In this document: piece after piece, positions 38,242 to 50,142 of the stretch
How positions within the stretch are numbered: position 1 is the first letter of the stretch
How the letters are laid out: each line of letters begins with the position of its first letter
From: Ehretia macrophylla
Taxonomy: Eukaryota > Streptophyta > Magnoliopsida > Boraginales > Ehretiaceae
Reading direction: 5' to 3'
NCBI GenBank assembly: GCA_037974665.1
Contig: CM075775.1
Span: 37,536,152-37,600,151 of the forward strand
Length of the DNA stretch: 64,000 nt
Made by a program: the position numbers and the translations under genes
Notes under the pieces: model-generated
What the model saw: only the letters and a program-made list of their open reading frames with translations
The model's database searches: none
What the model was told of the DNA's origin: nothing

Positions 38242-38727
38242 CAACAACAACAACAACAAACAATAATAATAATAACAAAATAAAAATAATAATAACAATA
38301 ATAACAACAACAACAACAACAATTATTATTATTATTTCAATCAATATTATTATTTATTATTATTATTTTGTTATTTAAATTTTATTGATTATTATTATTA
38401 TTATTACTTTTATTTTTATTTTATTTTTAGTTTTTGGTTTTATTTTTATTTTTATAATAATAATTAGTATTTTATTATTACTTATTATTATTGTTATTTT
38501 TATTATTATTTTTGTTATTATTATTATTATTATTGAAATATGGGGGTATGGTAGTCAAGTTCATTCCCATGTGTTTACTCTAGAATAGCTATTCCTATAT
38601 ATGTGAGAATGAGATTATCTTGGGAATGAGATTCCCAAATTCATTTTTTTATACCAAGTATGAGAATCGAAAAAAGTTGAGAATGTCATTTTATTCCAAA
38701 TTCCATTCTAGTATACTAATCGTTACC
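37956..38727. mobile_element. Harbinger/Tourist-type MITE with triplet-repeat core
   Basis: 772 bp flanked by TTA on both sides (37,953-37,955 and 38,728-38,730). The inverted ends start GGTAACGATT and stay similar for about 28 bp (left ATTGATATATTAGAATGGA, right ATTAGTATACTAGAATGGA). The 3-bp TTA duplication is the mark of PIF/Harbinger-type elements. The core (38,176-38,545) is almost wholly AAT and AAC triplets followed by ATT triplets. Confidence 0.88.
38176..38545. repeat. AAT/AAC then ATT triplet-repeat block
   Basis: A run of about 20 AAT units is followed by AAC units, mixed AAT/AAC, and then ATT/TTTTA-rich runs on the same strand. The left and right halves are therefore mutually complementary and could pair as one long hairpin. 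The many long translations across it are low-complexity artefacts. Confidence 0.9.
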
Positions 38728-38730
38728 TTA

Positions 38731-40255
38731 GTAATTTGTAGAAGTTAATTATTGAATAGGATATTTATGGATAATTTTTTAAATTATTAATTATATTCTC
38801 GAGGTTAATTTAATGGAATTGAAATTTGAATTAATGGAGTTGCGGGTAAACTGTTTCGAGGATCATGTTCTTTAGCTAGTCTCAATAGATCAAAAGGTCG
38901 TATCCACAGTATCACATATCATCAATAAATGTTGGTCTTTCCATGGAACAATAGTACAATACCCACAAGAAGTAAGGATTTGGATCCTCAACAATTAGCG
39001 AGTAATTCGAGAGTTCTTCAATTATGTATTAAGAGTGGGGCACGTCACCTTTACTTTAAATGAAAGGTTAGATTTGTGTTAACTACATCAGTATGCACTT
39101 AAATTTACTAATAAAATAACGTTGTTTTACATCTTTTCATTAAAAGATTAATTGGAAAAAATAAAAATAAAATATATAATTAATATAAACCTCCCCTCCA
39201 GAAACATGATGGATTGGAAGAAAAAAAAAAGAGAGAGAGAGAGAGGGGAAAAAGAAAGGAAAATTGAGAGTAGCATATAGGTATTAATCAAAAGCCTTTT
39301 GCATTAAATTTCTAAATTTAATCGCAGAACTAGAAAGCTTGTGTTGATGCTATATATACATATAGTGGGGGACCCATAGTTTGGTCAGCATGTGCACATG
39401 GACATGTTCGCATTTTCATAATTTTATATTTTTTATTTAAAAAAATGCACACCCTGATATTTTTGTAATTTCTTAATTTTTATTTAAAAAAAGAAAAGAA
39501 AAGTGAACACTAGCTATCCGCACCTAGTATGCATATGTTGTTATTGTTGTTCATTGTTTTAATTTATATATATTATTTATATATATTTATTTTAATTGAT
39601 GTAATTTTTATTTTTATATAATTTATTTTAATTGATTACTATAGCATATAGAGATAAAAATGTGTCTTAATTTTGTATGTTAAGTTTTTGGTTTATGAAT
39701 TGATCACTATGCATGCATGTGTTTGTCTTCATGTTCTGCATATGTTTATTCATGGACAATCTTAAGCTAATTGAGTTTGTACATTCGAGAATTGATATAA
39801 TTGTTATTTTTATATGTAGGTTATTAGTTTTTGAAGTGATGGATAAATTTTTGAAAATGGGATATGCTTAGATGAATGATTACTTGGTAATTTATATAGA
39901 GAGAGATGTATTTAATAGTATTAACAATGAGTTGATTATTGAATAATTTCAAAAGATAAAGTCACGTCGGGATAATTATAAAATATACTTTTTATATTTA
40001 CAAAAACTTTATATTTGTTTTAGTGCTTATATTTTTATAATTGTTATATGTTTTAATACTAATTTTTTCATAATTGTTATAATGTGCTTAAATAATTTAT
40101 TCATAAACGAGTTTTTTCAACCCCTGATTCGGAATGTCTATAGTGCACACTTTAAGTCCGCCATTGTATATATATATATATATATATATATTTATTTATT
40201 ATTTTTTTTTTTTTTTTTTACTCTATTCTAGAAAGATGTCTTCTTCTCAGGAAAG
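38731..40255. other. Intergenic region
   Basis: No gene supported. It holds a GA run near 39,231-39,246, two similar blocks near 39,395-39,530 (GTG.ACA and TTTTTATTTAAAAAAA), and a TA run at about 40,167-40,190. Confidence 0.45.
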
Positions 40256-40441
40256 GTTTCTAGATGTTGAAGATGTTTGTGTACATGGAACTCGATAGTG
40301 AAGCTGCAACTTATGATACAAAAGAAAGATTTCTAGATGTTGAAGATGAAATTCGAATCGGCATGGAATTTATAAAAATGGGTAAAATGAGGGAAGAAAT
40401 GGTTGAACAAACGAAAAATATAGAAGAAAAGAGAACTTTAA
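40256..40441 (+). pseudogene. Short acidic coding-like fragment next to SINE 4
   Basis: A plus-strand frame starting at 40,264 reads MLKMFVYMELDSEAATYDTK and continues acidic and Met/Glu-rich until a SINE interrupts it. The block TTTCTAGATGTTGAAGATG occurs twice (about 40,257 and 40,328), so part is an internal duplication of about 71 bp. An earlier ATG near 40,234 reads MSSSQERFLDVED. I do not recognise the product. It may be a broken exon. Confidence 0.3.
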
Positions 40442-40660
40442 CTTTTTTTTTGGATGATGAGGGAATTCAGTTGGTAGATTCCGACTACTAGATTATTCGA
40501 TAGAATTTGATCATTAATTAATAAATTTAGGTGTAGCGGTGTACTCTCACATATATAATATGTCAGTTAAAGATGAAATTACAAAGCAATGCATAATATC
40601 AACTCGTAATTTCGTAAGAATGATTTCATCCTCATTATTGCTGGATTATGTCCTTAGGGC
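40442..40660 (-). mobile_element. tRNA-derived SINE 4 with 14-bp target duplication
   Basis: 219 bp flanked by AAAGAGAACTTTAA at 40,428-40,441 and 40,661-40,674. It is related to SINE 3: both carry CGACTACTAGATTA.TCGA, GATAAA(C/T)..T..G.GTAGCGGTG and CTCAC or CCCAC in the same order on the plus strand. It is more diverged; the A and B boxes are degraded. It ends in an A tail on the minus strand (T run at 40,443-40,451). Confidence 0.8.
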
Positions 40661-40692
40661 AAAGAGAACTTTAATTTGTATTTGTATGTGAT

Positions 40693-40760
40693 GGATTAAC
40701 CAATTTTCAACACCTCTAGAACTTCGGGATTAACCAATTTTCAACACCTCTAGAACTTCG
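40693..40760. repeat. 34-bp tandem duplication
   Basis: GGATTAACCAATTTTCAACA...CTAGAACTTCG is present twice in direct succession, starting at 40,693 and 40,727, with no visible differences over the unit. Confidence 0.9.
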
Positions 40761-41031
40761 ACATTTTTTTAATGCTTTAACACGTATTAGGTATCATCAC
40801 CAAACAACCCAAACTCATAACGTAAAATATCGTGGTACAAATGGTGACACATTTTGTTTAAAAAAGAAACACAATTCCTAACTATTATATTTGCATTTAC
40901 CTTTAATTAGTTCTTCAAGGAGTTCACATTTTATATGAAAGCTCACATGCCTGAACTACTAGGTTTCCATTTTCGGATTTTAGTACCTTTTCATGGTAGG
41001 TTTAGCAATGACATTTACATTAGGTACGTAC

Positions 41032-42473
41032 TGTTGGGTGTAATATTAATATATTATTTCAGTATATTTTCACTTAAATTTTGTTAGTTCTTGAGTAATT
41101 TATGAACAATTTAATTAGTTTCATGTTTGTTTTGTGATGTAGGTGAATTATATGAGGAGACATGGATTTTTGAGACCAAGATTGAAGGAAAATGACTGAG
41201 GCAATCTTTTATGCAGTTCGTGAAGAAATTAAAAAGAAAATAGAAGTAGCACATTTATAGCGCAGCTGCGCAGTGTCGCAGGATTTTTAAGAGCAATTTG
41301 GTAAAAATGCGCGAAAAGAAAAAAACCCTACAATAAAAATAAGACATCAGACGTTGGAAAGCATTCTTCTTGGCTGGCTGCTAGTTCTTGGGGAGAAAAA
41401 GCAAAAGTTTGGAGAGGAGAAAACGCAAGAAAATACAAGATTGACGAGGAAGGACAAATCAGAGATAAGATTAGCCACGACTTTCTTGAGATTTTCAGAG
41501 TTTTCTTTCTCTCTCATCATGACTTTTAATAGATTTTGGATTTCATTTACGTTGATTATGAGTTGCTAGATTACTTTTATAGGGCTACGATGTAGCCAGA
41601 TTTTGATTACTCGAATGATGTTGAATTGATTGGTTGATTGATTATTCTATTTTTATGCTGAATATTTCACACTATACGTAATGCTTGTGATTATCTAGCC
41701 AATAATTGCTTGTTTTGTGGTTTAGTTTGAGACTGAGAAGTGATAACTAAACTAGACCATGTGTGGAGTATCATTAAATTGTCATAAGCTAGAGATAGTT
41801 ATGAGATCTAATGCAACATTTAAATTTCTAGGATTTAATGCATTCCATAAGTTCACAGTTATCACAGAGATGTAGGTAGCTTGCTTAGTGGGATAGGGTA
41901 TTAATGCTTGAGAAAGATTAATATTTACCATAGCGAGATTGCTGGCAGCATAAGGAATAGTCGTCAATTGGAATTAATCAGCAGATTCGAGTAGGATAAA
42001 TCTTGGTGAAATTGTAATCCCTAGAACTCTCCAATTATAGAATCAAATTTTCCATCAAATTCGCAATTTCTTAGTTGTTATTTTCGTTAGTTTCATTAAT
42101 TCTTAAGTTTTTAATTTCAGGATTCAACCAATTGCAAGAGGAAGAGTGGAAAGCATCCTAAAGAGGGGTTGCCGCGCTACGGCGCCGGATGTCGAAGATG
42201 GCATTTTCTTTCGCTAACTCTGGAACTCGATTGACTTGTATGAGTGGAGTTAGTAGACCAATCCTACCAGTACTTGCCTCTGGAAGCTCTATTTTGATAC
42301 CTTAGCGGACTACTTGTTTCACAATCTCTCAAATTTTGATCATCTGAATAAAATTAGAGCTAGTTCAATTTCGATAGTTAATAATCTCAGTCCTCGTTGG
42401 AACGATCTTTATTCATCATTTTATTACTTGTTGCGACACGTGCACTTGCGTTAGAAATCACACGACAAGTTTT
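41032..42473 (+). repeat. Athila-like 5' LTR
   Basis: About 1.44 kb, starting TGTTGGGTGTAATATT. It carries a block of about 203 bp (about 42,118-42,318) that is absent from the 3' LTR. It ends just before the primer-binding site; the exact 3' base is uncertain. Confidence 0.9.
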
Positions 42474-42715
42474 TGGCGCCGTTGCCGGGGACTGTGTCAA
42501 TTATTAATATCGATACCAAATACCTTTGATTTTACTTTGTATTTTATTTAGTTTTGTGTTGTTATCTTATTTTCGTTACGTGTGTTTCAGGAACATATTC
42601 CTTTAGGTGCATGCGAAAGTCAGGAGGTAGTAATTTATAGTCTTTCGATCCTGAAATAGAGCAAACCTGTCGGAAGAACAGAAATGAGAAAATAGCTACT
42701 ACAACTACCCATCAT

Positions 42716-44809
42716 TTGCAAGGGAATATGGCTGACATGGTAGTAGCACAAGAAGGAAATAATCAGGAAAATCTGCCTAGAACACTGAGAGAGTATGCAT
42801 TACCACCCACTGGAATTCAACCTGTGATTAGAAGGCCAGCGATTCAAGTGCATGATTTTGATTTGAAGACAGTGACACTACAATTGATTCAGAATATTCA
42901 GTTCCATGGACTGCCTTCTGAAGATCCTAATCAGCACATTGTGAATTTTCTAGAAGTCTGCAAAACTGTTAAGTACAATAGAGTCACTGATGAAGCTCTG
43001 CGCCTTCGCTTGTTTCCTTTCTCTTTAAGGGATCAAGCTAAGGAATTGTTGAACTCGCTGCCTTCAGATTCAATCACTACTTGGGAGGATTTGGTGCACA
43101 AGTTTTTGTCAAGATTTTTTCCACCTGGAAAGACAACAAAGCTGCGCATAGAGATTAATAATTTTGCGCAACATGAAGGAGAAACTCTGTGTGAAGCATG
43201 GGAGAAGTATAAGGCATTGTTGAGGAAGTGTCCTAATCATGGAGTACCTAGGTGGATGGAAGTTCATAATTTTTACAATGGGTTAATTAGCTCCACAAGA
43301 ACTTTGATTGATGCATCAGCAGGAGGAACTTTAATGAACAAGACAACGGATGAAGCTTATGCATTGCTAGAGGATATTGTTTTGAACCACCAGCAGTGGT
43401 CAAGCGAGAGAGTCATACCAAAGAAGACAACTGGGATCCATGAGATTGATGCCATAACTGCCTTGACAGCGAAAATTGACAATCTCGCGAAACAGTTACA
43501 GAATAGTCAGGCAACTGCTAATGTTGTCCAAGCGGCAGTGGTGTACGAGTTTTGTTGTGGTCCACATCATAGTGCAGAATGTCAAGTTGGAAATCCATTT
43601 GCGCAAGGCACAGCAGAACAAGCACAGTATGTGGGGAATTTTAATGGGCAGCAGCACAATCCGTACTCTAACAGATATAATCCAGCTTGGCGTAATCATC
43701 CGAATTTCTCCTGGAGAAATAATCAGAATGTGTTGCAGCCTGAGCAGAATAACTCACCACCAGAGAAGAAGAAGGTGAACTTGGAGGATGCATTAGCTCA
43801 GTTGGCGACTTCGCAGACTCAATTCATGAATGAAACAAGGACAAACTTTCAGAACCAGTCTGCACAAATTAGAAATTTAGAGGCACAGTTTAGCCAAATG
43901 GCTACGATGTTCTCTGAAAGACAACAAGGAAACTTACTTAGTACTTCTGAGGTGAATCCTAGAAAAGACGGCATGGAGTATTGCAAAGCGATCACCTTGA
44001 GAAGTGGTAAATAGTTAGAGGAGCCAGTGAGAGCCAAGAAGGTTGAGAAAGGTAAAGCGAAAAATGAGGAGAAAGATGAAGAGAAAATAGAAAAACAGGC
44101 ACAACCTCCTCAAGAACCACATCTAAAAGTTCATTTTCCACAATGCTTGAAGAAAAATAAGCTTGATAAGTAATTTGCTAAATTTCTTGAAGTCTTCAAG
44201 AAACTTCACATCAATATTCCATTCGCGGATGCGCTTGAACAAATGCCGAGTTATGTGAAGTTTATGAAGGACATCCTATCGAATAAGAGGAAGGTTGGAG
44301 ATTATGAGACAGTTGCACTTACCGAAGAGTGCAGCGCAATCCTACAGAAGAAGCTATCACAAAAGCTCAAGGATCCAGGGAGTTTTACTATTCCTTGTGA
44401 AATTGGCAATGTTGTTTTTGAGCGAGCTTTATATGACTTGGGTGCTAGTATTAATTTGATGCCTTTGTCTATTTTCAGGAAGCTTGGTTTAGGAGAGGCA
44501 AGACCCACAACTGTAACACTACAATTAGCTGATCGTTCGCTAAAGCACCCCAGAGGAGTAATTGAAGATGTGCTCATCAAAGTTGATAAATTCATTTTTC
44601 CTGTAGATTTCATCGTTCTTGATATGGAGGAAGACAAGAAAATTCATATCATTCTTAGAAGACCTCTCCTTGCAACTGGGGGAGCACTAATTGATGTTCG
44701 AAAATGTGAGCTTTGGTTGCGAGTACAAGAGGAAGAGGTAACATTTAATGTTTTCAAAGCTCACAAGTACAAGGAACGAGTGATAGTTGTTTTCGCATTG
44801 ATGCCGTAA
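42716..44809 (+). pseudogene. Athila-like gag-protease frame with stops
   Basis: One frame class encodes gag from MQGNMADMVVAQEG (with QNIQFHGLPSEDPNQHI and WEDLVHKFLSRFFPP, typical Ty3/gypsy gag). It then runs through two in-frame stops (TAG at 44,012-44,014 and TAA near 44,171) into the protease, which has the Athila-type active site ALYDLGASINLMP (normally preceded by the same D-L-G-A-S). The later IILRRPLLATGGALIDV is the conserved flap-side block, with R where G is usual. The frame ends at 44,809, after which pol is missing. Confidence 0.9.
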
Positions 44810-44913
44810 AAGCTATAGTGTCTAACCATGGGGGTCAATTGGATCCCTCGGAAGTTAGCTTGTTACAAAATGATTCTTTTGTTCCGGCGGGATTGGAACA
44901 CAAAGAATATTGA

Positions 44914-45297
44914 GTGACTAAACAACAAAACATGGGTGTGCAAGCAACGGGTGAGAAAGAATTGTTGCAATTGAATGAGCTGGAAGAATTAGGTGATGAA
45001 GCGAATGAGAAAGCAAGAGGTTACAAGGAGAGGACAAACGAGTGGCATAACAAACCTGTTTCGGGAAAAGATTTCTCTCATGGGCAACAAATACTTCTTT
45101 ATAACCCATGAATTCCTGGAAAACGAAAGTCAAGATGGTCTGGCCTCTTTGTTGTGACTAAGGTGTTGCCTTATGGTGCTGTGGAGGTCACCCATTCAGA
45201 GAAAGGGACGTTCAAGGTCAACGAACAACGGTTGAAAGCTTATTGGGATGATGAGTTTGACAAACATAAGACCGTTGTCCACCTCAACTCATCATGA
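44914..45297 (+). pseudogene. Integrase C-terminal remnant
   Basis: A single frame with one internal stop at 45,109-45,111 reads LLQLNELEELGDEANEKARG, then KDFSHGQQILLYN, then KSRWSGLFVVTKVLPYGAVE and ends near FDKHKTVVHLNSS. This matches the GPF/Y-type C-terminal module of Athila integrases. It follows protease within about 105 bp, so roughly the whole RT-RNase H-IN core has been lost. A few codons around the internal stop also seem to be missing. Confidence 0.82.
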
Positions 45298-48275
45298 AGA
45301 AATTGCTCTGTCGGGCCGTCGACGTTAAAACAAGCGCTTTTCAGGAGGCAACCCGAAGTTTCTTACTTTTTTTTCTTGATTTAATAGTTAGTTGTTTTTA
45401 GTTAATTTTTGAGTTATAGTTGTCGAGGTTAATTGTTGATTTTTATTGTTACGATAGGTTCAAAAATAAGTCTGGGGAAGCCAAGGCGAAAGAGAGGTTC
45501 TACCAAGTCATTTAAGGGAGAAAATACGAAGAAATTCATGTTTGGAGTGAAGGGGATGCGAGCATGGAAGAGAAAAATGAGAAGAAAGGAAGTTATGCAG
45601 TAGTGTTGTTGCGCTAAATTCTAGCGCAGCTGCGTTAGCAATATCAAGAGTTACGTTTTCAAAGAGTTGTTCGAAAAAAAAATAGTAGCGCTGTTGCGCT
45701 AAAAAATGGCACTGCTGTGCTAGCGCCTTTGCATTGACATTTGGAAAAAAAGAACAGTTGCGCTGTTGCGCTAAAAAACAGTGCAGCTGTGCTGGCGTCT
45801 TTTTGTTTGACGTACAAAAAAAAAACCGAAAATCCAAAGAAAATCATTCTCCTTCTCTCAGCTGCCACCATCAATACCCAAACATAAATCCTCTATTTCT
45901 TTCTAAACCCTAAGCCCCATTATCATACAACACATACCCAATTCATCTAACCACAAAACCTTAGCCCATTCCAACCCCACAAAATCCCTACCCTCATCAG
46001 ATCTCTCCCTCCGCTCTCTCTCAATCTTTCATCGGCACCATAATCACTACCCAACCCCACCGTTGACGACAACTAGCCCACGACGGCGATGCCACTGCTC
46101 GCCGACAACCACGGCGCCACCAACAGAGCTTCACGTCAACGGCTTTTGGGCTGCTTCACGCAAAGAACAACAACTAGAAATTTTGCATTACGAACCAGTT
46201 TGTTTGGATTGCTCATAGCTGAATCTCAAAGGTGCTTGATAGTTGTTGTTCCTGCAGTTGAGTTGAAACAGAATCTTTATTTTGAAAAAAAAAAAAGAAA
46301 AAAAAACAACAAAAACTTTAGGAGCTATGCACGTTAGTTTGTATGGACGTTGTGTATTCCAAAACTCATGAGTGTTTGAATGATTGGTTACTTTGTGATT
46401 GTGGGCATTGAGATATTGATTGTGTCTTGGTGCATATGTTGGTGTGTCTTTGTTGTCTAACTTGTGACTGGAAATCTTTTTGAGTTGTTCTCGGGTGTAT
46501 ACGTGCTTTCAGTGGTGGTGCATTGCGCTAGTTGGGTATTTTGTGATTGCTGTGTTGTTGGCTCAGTTTTACTGCTTGTGATCGTTGTGCATCTATATTG
46601 AGTTTGTTGGGTGATTTTTTGATGCACTGTGTTGTGGAGACAAGATTATTGAAGTTGCAATTGTGTTGTGGGGGATTAGAAGTTCAAAAAAGGCGTAGGC
46701 AGTGATTGTGTAGGGTGTGGTTGAACAAGTGAAATTGACTGATTATTCTAGTCCGCCGACCAGTGACCACTTCCTTCCGATGATGAATGACTCCAGCCGA
46801 TATTCAGGGAAGTTTGTTATTCACTTTTCTCTTTGGTATTTTCACATTGAGGACAATGTTTTCCTTTAAAGTTTGGGGGTGGCGTCTCTTTACTTGTTCT
46901 GAGTTATGTGTGTCAGGGTTATATGTTTTAGTTATTTTCATCATGTGTTTTCATTTTTAAATTCAGGAAAAAAAAAAGAAAAGAAAATTGAAAAACTGAA
47001 GAAAAAAAAATTGAAAGTAATGCTGAAAAGATAAGAAATAGGCCGATGATGAGTAGTGTATGAATGACACGATAGTAATGAGGATAATTGACTGAAGCAT
47101 AGTTTTGTTTAACGGAAAATCCCCACATTTTGCGCACTTAGCCTTACCTAGTATGTTGTTGCTTAGAGAAGGTTTATGTGAGTTTAAGTGAAAAAAAAAA
47201 ATGAAAATCAATGAGTATAGGACTTTAGAACTTGCTTGATTGTCACTCGAGGCGAAATCCTAGGTTGCATAGCATTAGAGAAATGATTTAGGCCATCTTT
47301 GGATCGTTTGAGCCTTTCAAGCCAACCCGATAATGATTGAATATCCCTAGTCCACTAATTTGAGCCTAATTAGTCTTTTCTTTCATGTGCACCCTACAAA
47401 TTCTTCCTTAACTTCTCAAGTTGATTACCCCAATTAATGACCTTCCTACTTGTAGCATATGATTGTTCTAGGATGATTATATGGAGCTATGTTTGTATTG
47501 ATGATGGGAGGTATGATGATTGGGTAATGTGTTGTGTTATTTTGAAAAAGAAAAAAAATTATCAGAAAAAAGAGAGGAAAAGAATAAAAAGAAAGGAGAA
47601 CAACCACACTCCTTGTAGTTAATATAAAAATGCAAGTTTGGGGGAGTGTGGACTCTGTATGTGTTTTTTAAATGTTGTGAATGATTGTTGAAGAAGTGAA
47701 ATGAAAGATGAAAGAAAAGAGATATGTTGAATAGTTTTGGTGGTAAGAAGTAGAATTGTCATGTGCTCCATTGAACATCCTCGAATAGTTGTATGCTTGC
47801 AGGTAGTTTAGCCTTATATTATATCCATTATCCTACCTTGACCCTAGCCACACGTTACAACCAAATGTAAAGTCCTACTGATCTTTAATGCTATGATTAA
47901 CCTCCATTAGTAGAGAGTGGCATGAAAAGTAAGCTTATGAAGTCCTAAGTGATTGAAAATAATAGATTCGCATTGGAAATTCACTTAACTTGCATAAACT
48001 CATCCGGGTACAATTTATTAGGATAAAAGCTATTCATACACTTACTTGAGGGATTTGAAGTAAAATGAGACTTATGTGAAGTTGTTATTTCTCATGCTTA
48101 TGATTGTAAGTCACATATTGAGTTGGGAAAAAGCTACTGAGGCCGTGAAAATTTACTATCCTACAGCATTGCTTCCACGAGTTATTTCGTGTCGAGTCTT
48201 TAGTTTTTAATTTGTTTCTTTCTTTAGTTGTGTCTTTTGCTTGAGGACAAGCAAAATTTAAGTTTGGGGGTGTTT
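45298..48275 (+). other. Non-coding 3' region of the Athila-like element
   Basis: About 3 kb with no credible gene. It contains short GCGC(A/T)G.TGCGCTA repeats (45,605-45,810), and three copies of a polypurine-like AAGTTTGGGGG motif (about 46,873, 47,634, 48,261). The last lies just before the 3' LTR and is the likely true plus-strand primer. Intact Athila elements often have an env-like frame here; none is detectable. Confidence 0.7.
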
Positions 48276-49517
48276 GTTGGGTGTAATATTGATATATTAT
48301 TTTAGCATATTTTCACTTAAATTTTGTTAGTTCTTGAGTAATTTATGAGCAATTTAATTGGTTCCATTTTTGTTTTGTGATGTAGGTGAATTATATGAGG
48401 AGACATGGATTTTTGAGGCCAAGATTGAAGGAAAATGACTGAGGCAATCTTTTATGCAGTTCGTGAAGAAATTAAAAAGGAAATAGAAGTAGCGCAGTCA
48501 TAGCGCAGCTGCGCAGTGTCGCAGGATTTTTAAGGGCAATTTGGTAAAAATGCGCGAAAAGAAGAAAACCCTACAATAAAAATAAGACATCAGACGTTGG
48601 AAAGCATTCTTCTTGGCTAGCTGCTAGTTCTTGGGGAGAAAAAGCAAAAGTTTGGAGAGGAGAAAACGCAAGAAAACACAAGATTGACGAGGAAGGACAG
48701 ATCAGAGACAAGATTAGCCACGACTTTCTTGAGATTTTCAAAGTTTTCTTTCTCTCTCATCATGACTTTTAATAGACTTTGGATTTCATTTACGTTGATT
48801 ATGAGTTGCTAGATTACTTTTCTAGGGCTACGATGTAGCCAGATTTTGATTACTCGAATGATGTTGAATTGATTGGTTGATTGATTATTCTATTTTTATG
48901 CTGAATATTTCACACTATACGTAATGCTTGTGATTATCTGGCCAATAATTGCTTGTTTTGTGGTTTAGTTTGAGACTGAGAAGTGATAACTAAACTAGAC
49001 CATGTGTGGAGTATCATTAAATTGTTATAAGCTAGAGATAGTTATGAGATCTAATGCAGCATTTAAATTTTTAGGATTTAATGCATTCCATAAGTTCATA
49101 GTTATCACAGAGATGTAGGTAGCTTGCTTAGTGGGATAGGGTATTAATGCTTGAGAAAGATTAATATTTACCATAGCGAGATTGCTAGCAGCATAAGGAA
49201 TAGTCGTCAATTGGAATTAATCAGCAGATTCGAGTAGGATAAATCTTGGTGAAATTGTAATCCCTAGAACTCTCCAATTATAGAATCAAATTTTCCATCA
49301 AATTCGCAATTGCTTAGTTGTTATTTTCGTTATTTTCGTTAATTCTTAAGTTTTTAATCACAATCTCTCAAATTTTGATCATCTGAATAAAATTAGAGCT
49401 AGTTCAATTTCTGTAGTTAATAATCTCAGTCCTCGTGAGAACGATCTTTATTCATCATTTTATTACTTGTTGCGACACGTGCACTTGTGTTAGAAATCAC
49501 ACAACAAGTTTTTGCCA
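48276..49517 (+). repeat. Athila-like 3' LTR
   Basis: 1,242 bp, highly similar to the 5' LTR but lacking its 203-bp block at the point where TTTTTAAT joins CACAATCTCTC (about 49,357). It ends TTTTTGCCA directly before CGTAC. Confidence 0.9.
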
Positions 49518-49664
49518 CGTACGGTAAATGTCTTCAACACTGTATATTGTATGCAAGGACAAATTTAAGATTGTTTCACATTAATGGGGGTTAGAAGATA
49601 TAATGATTGCAAATTAATTTTTAAACTAAACAAAATATAGACATTTAAACAAATATTTGGGGTC

Positions 49665-50142
49665 TGACGAGAGTGGACCCCAAGTTGAGGTAAGATACCC
49701 GTATCGAGCTGAGGCCGGTCAACCCAAGCCAAGGCCAACCCAGTCAACTAATGTCCAACCTGGATGCTGATCCGACCTCATCCTGACCCAGGAAAACCCC
49801 GACCTCTGTGCGAGCTGTCCTGATGGGACATAAAGCCTTGATGTGACATAAAGCTGTGTTGCATTAAATGCTATCAGATCCGAATTTAGTATAAATAGAG
49901 CTCTACCCCTTCATTTATGAGGTAACTCGTCATTAAATGCTCTCAACTACTCCTCCAACTTGGACATACTAATCATTCGCACGCCCGAGGAGAAAATTTG
50001 GGTCATCACCCCGCCTTTTCCTTCATTTTTCTTGTGCAGGTCCAACAGTCGACCCGAAAATCCAGGTCAGGTAACCGACCCAGAAATTCAACTCGGTGGG
50101 AGTAGCCATCCAACCTCAACTGTGAGATTCCCAACCTCGACA
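49665..50142 (+). repeat. Tat element 5' LTR
   Basis: 478 bp, from TGACGAGAGTGGACCCC to AACCTCGACA. It includes a TATAAATA box (49,890-49,897) about 30 bp upstream of a CTCTACCCC stretch, a plausible promoter. The primer-binding site TTGGGGCCGTCTGTGGGA (50,145-50,162) follows. Confidence 0.92.

Larger units (their letters stand above)
41032..49517 (+). mobile_element. Athila-like Ty3/gypsy element with large pol deletion
   Basis: About 8.5 kb between two LTRs, flanked by a candidate 5-bp duplication CGTAC (41,027-41,031 and 49,518-49,522). After the 5' LTR comes a primer site TGGCGCCGTTGCCGGGGA (42,474-42,491), the Asp-tRNA type typical of Athila/Tat elements. Gag and protease are present, but the coding sequence then jumps to the C-terminal end of integrase. 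Reverse transcriptase, RNase H and the integrase core are missing. A 3-kb non-coding region follows before the 3' LTR. The element can only move with help. Confidence 0.92.

Noticed and set aside
38069-38588. Long poly-Asn, poly-Ile and poly-Leu frames
   Set aside because: They are translations of the AAT/ATT triplet core of a MITE and not genes.
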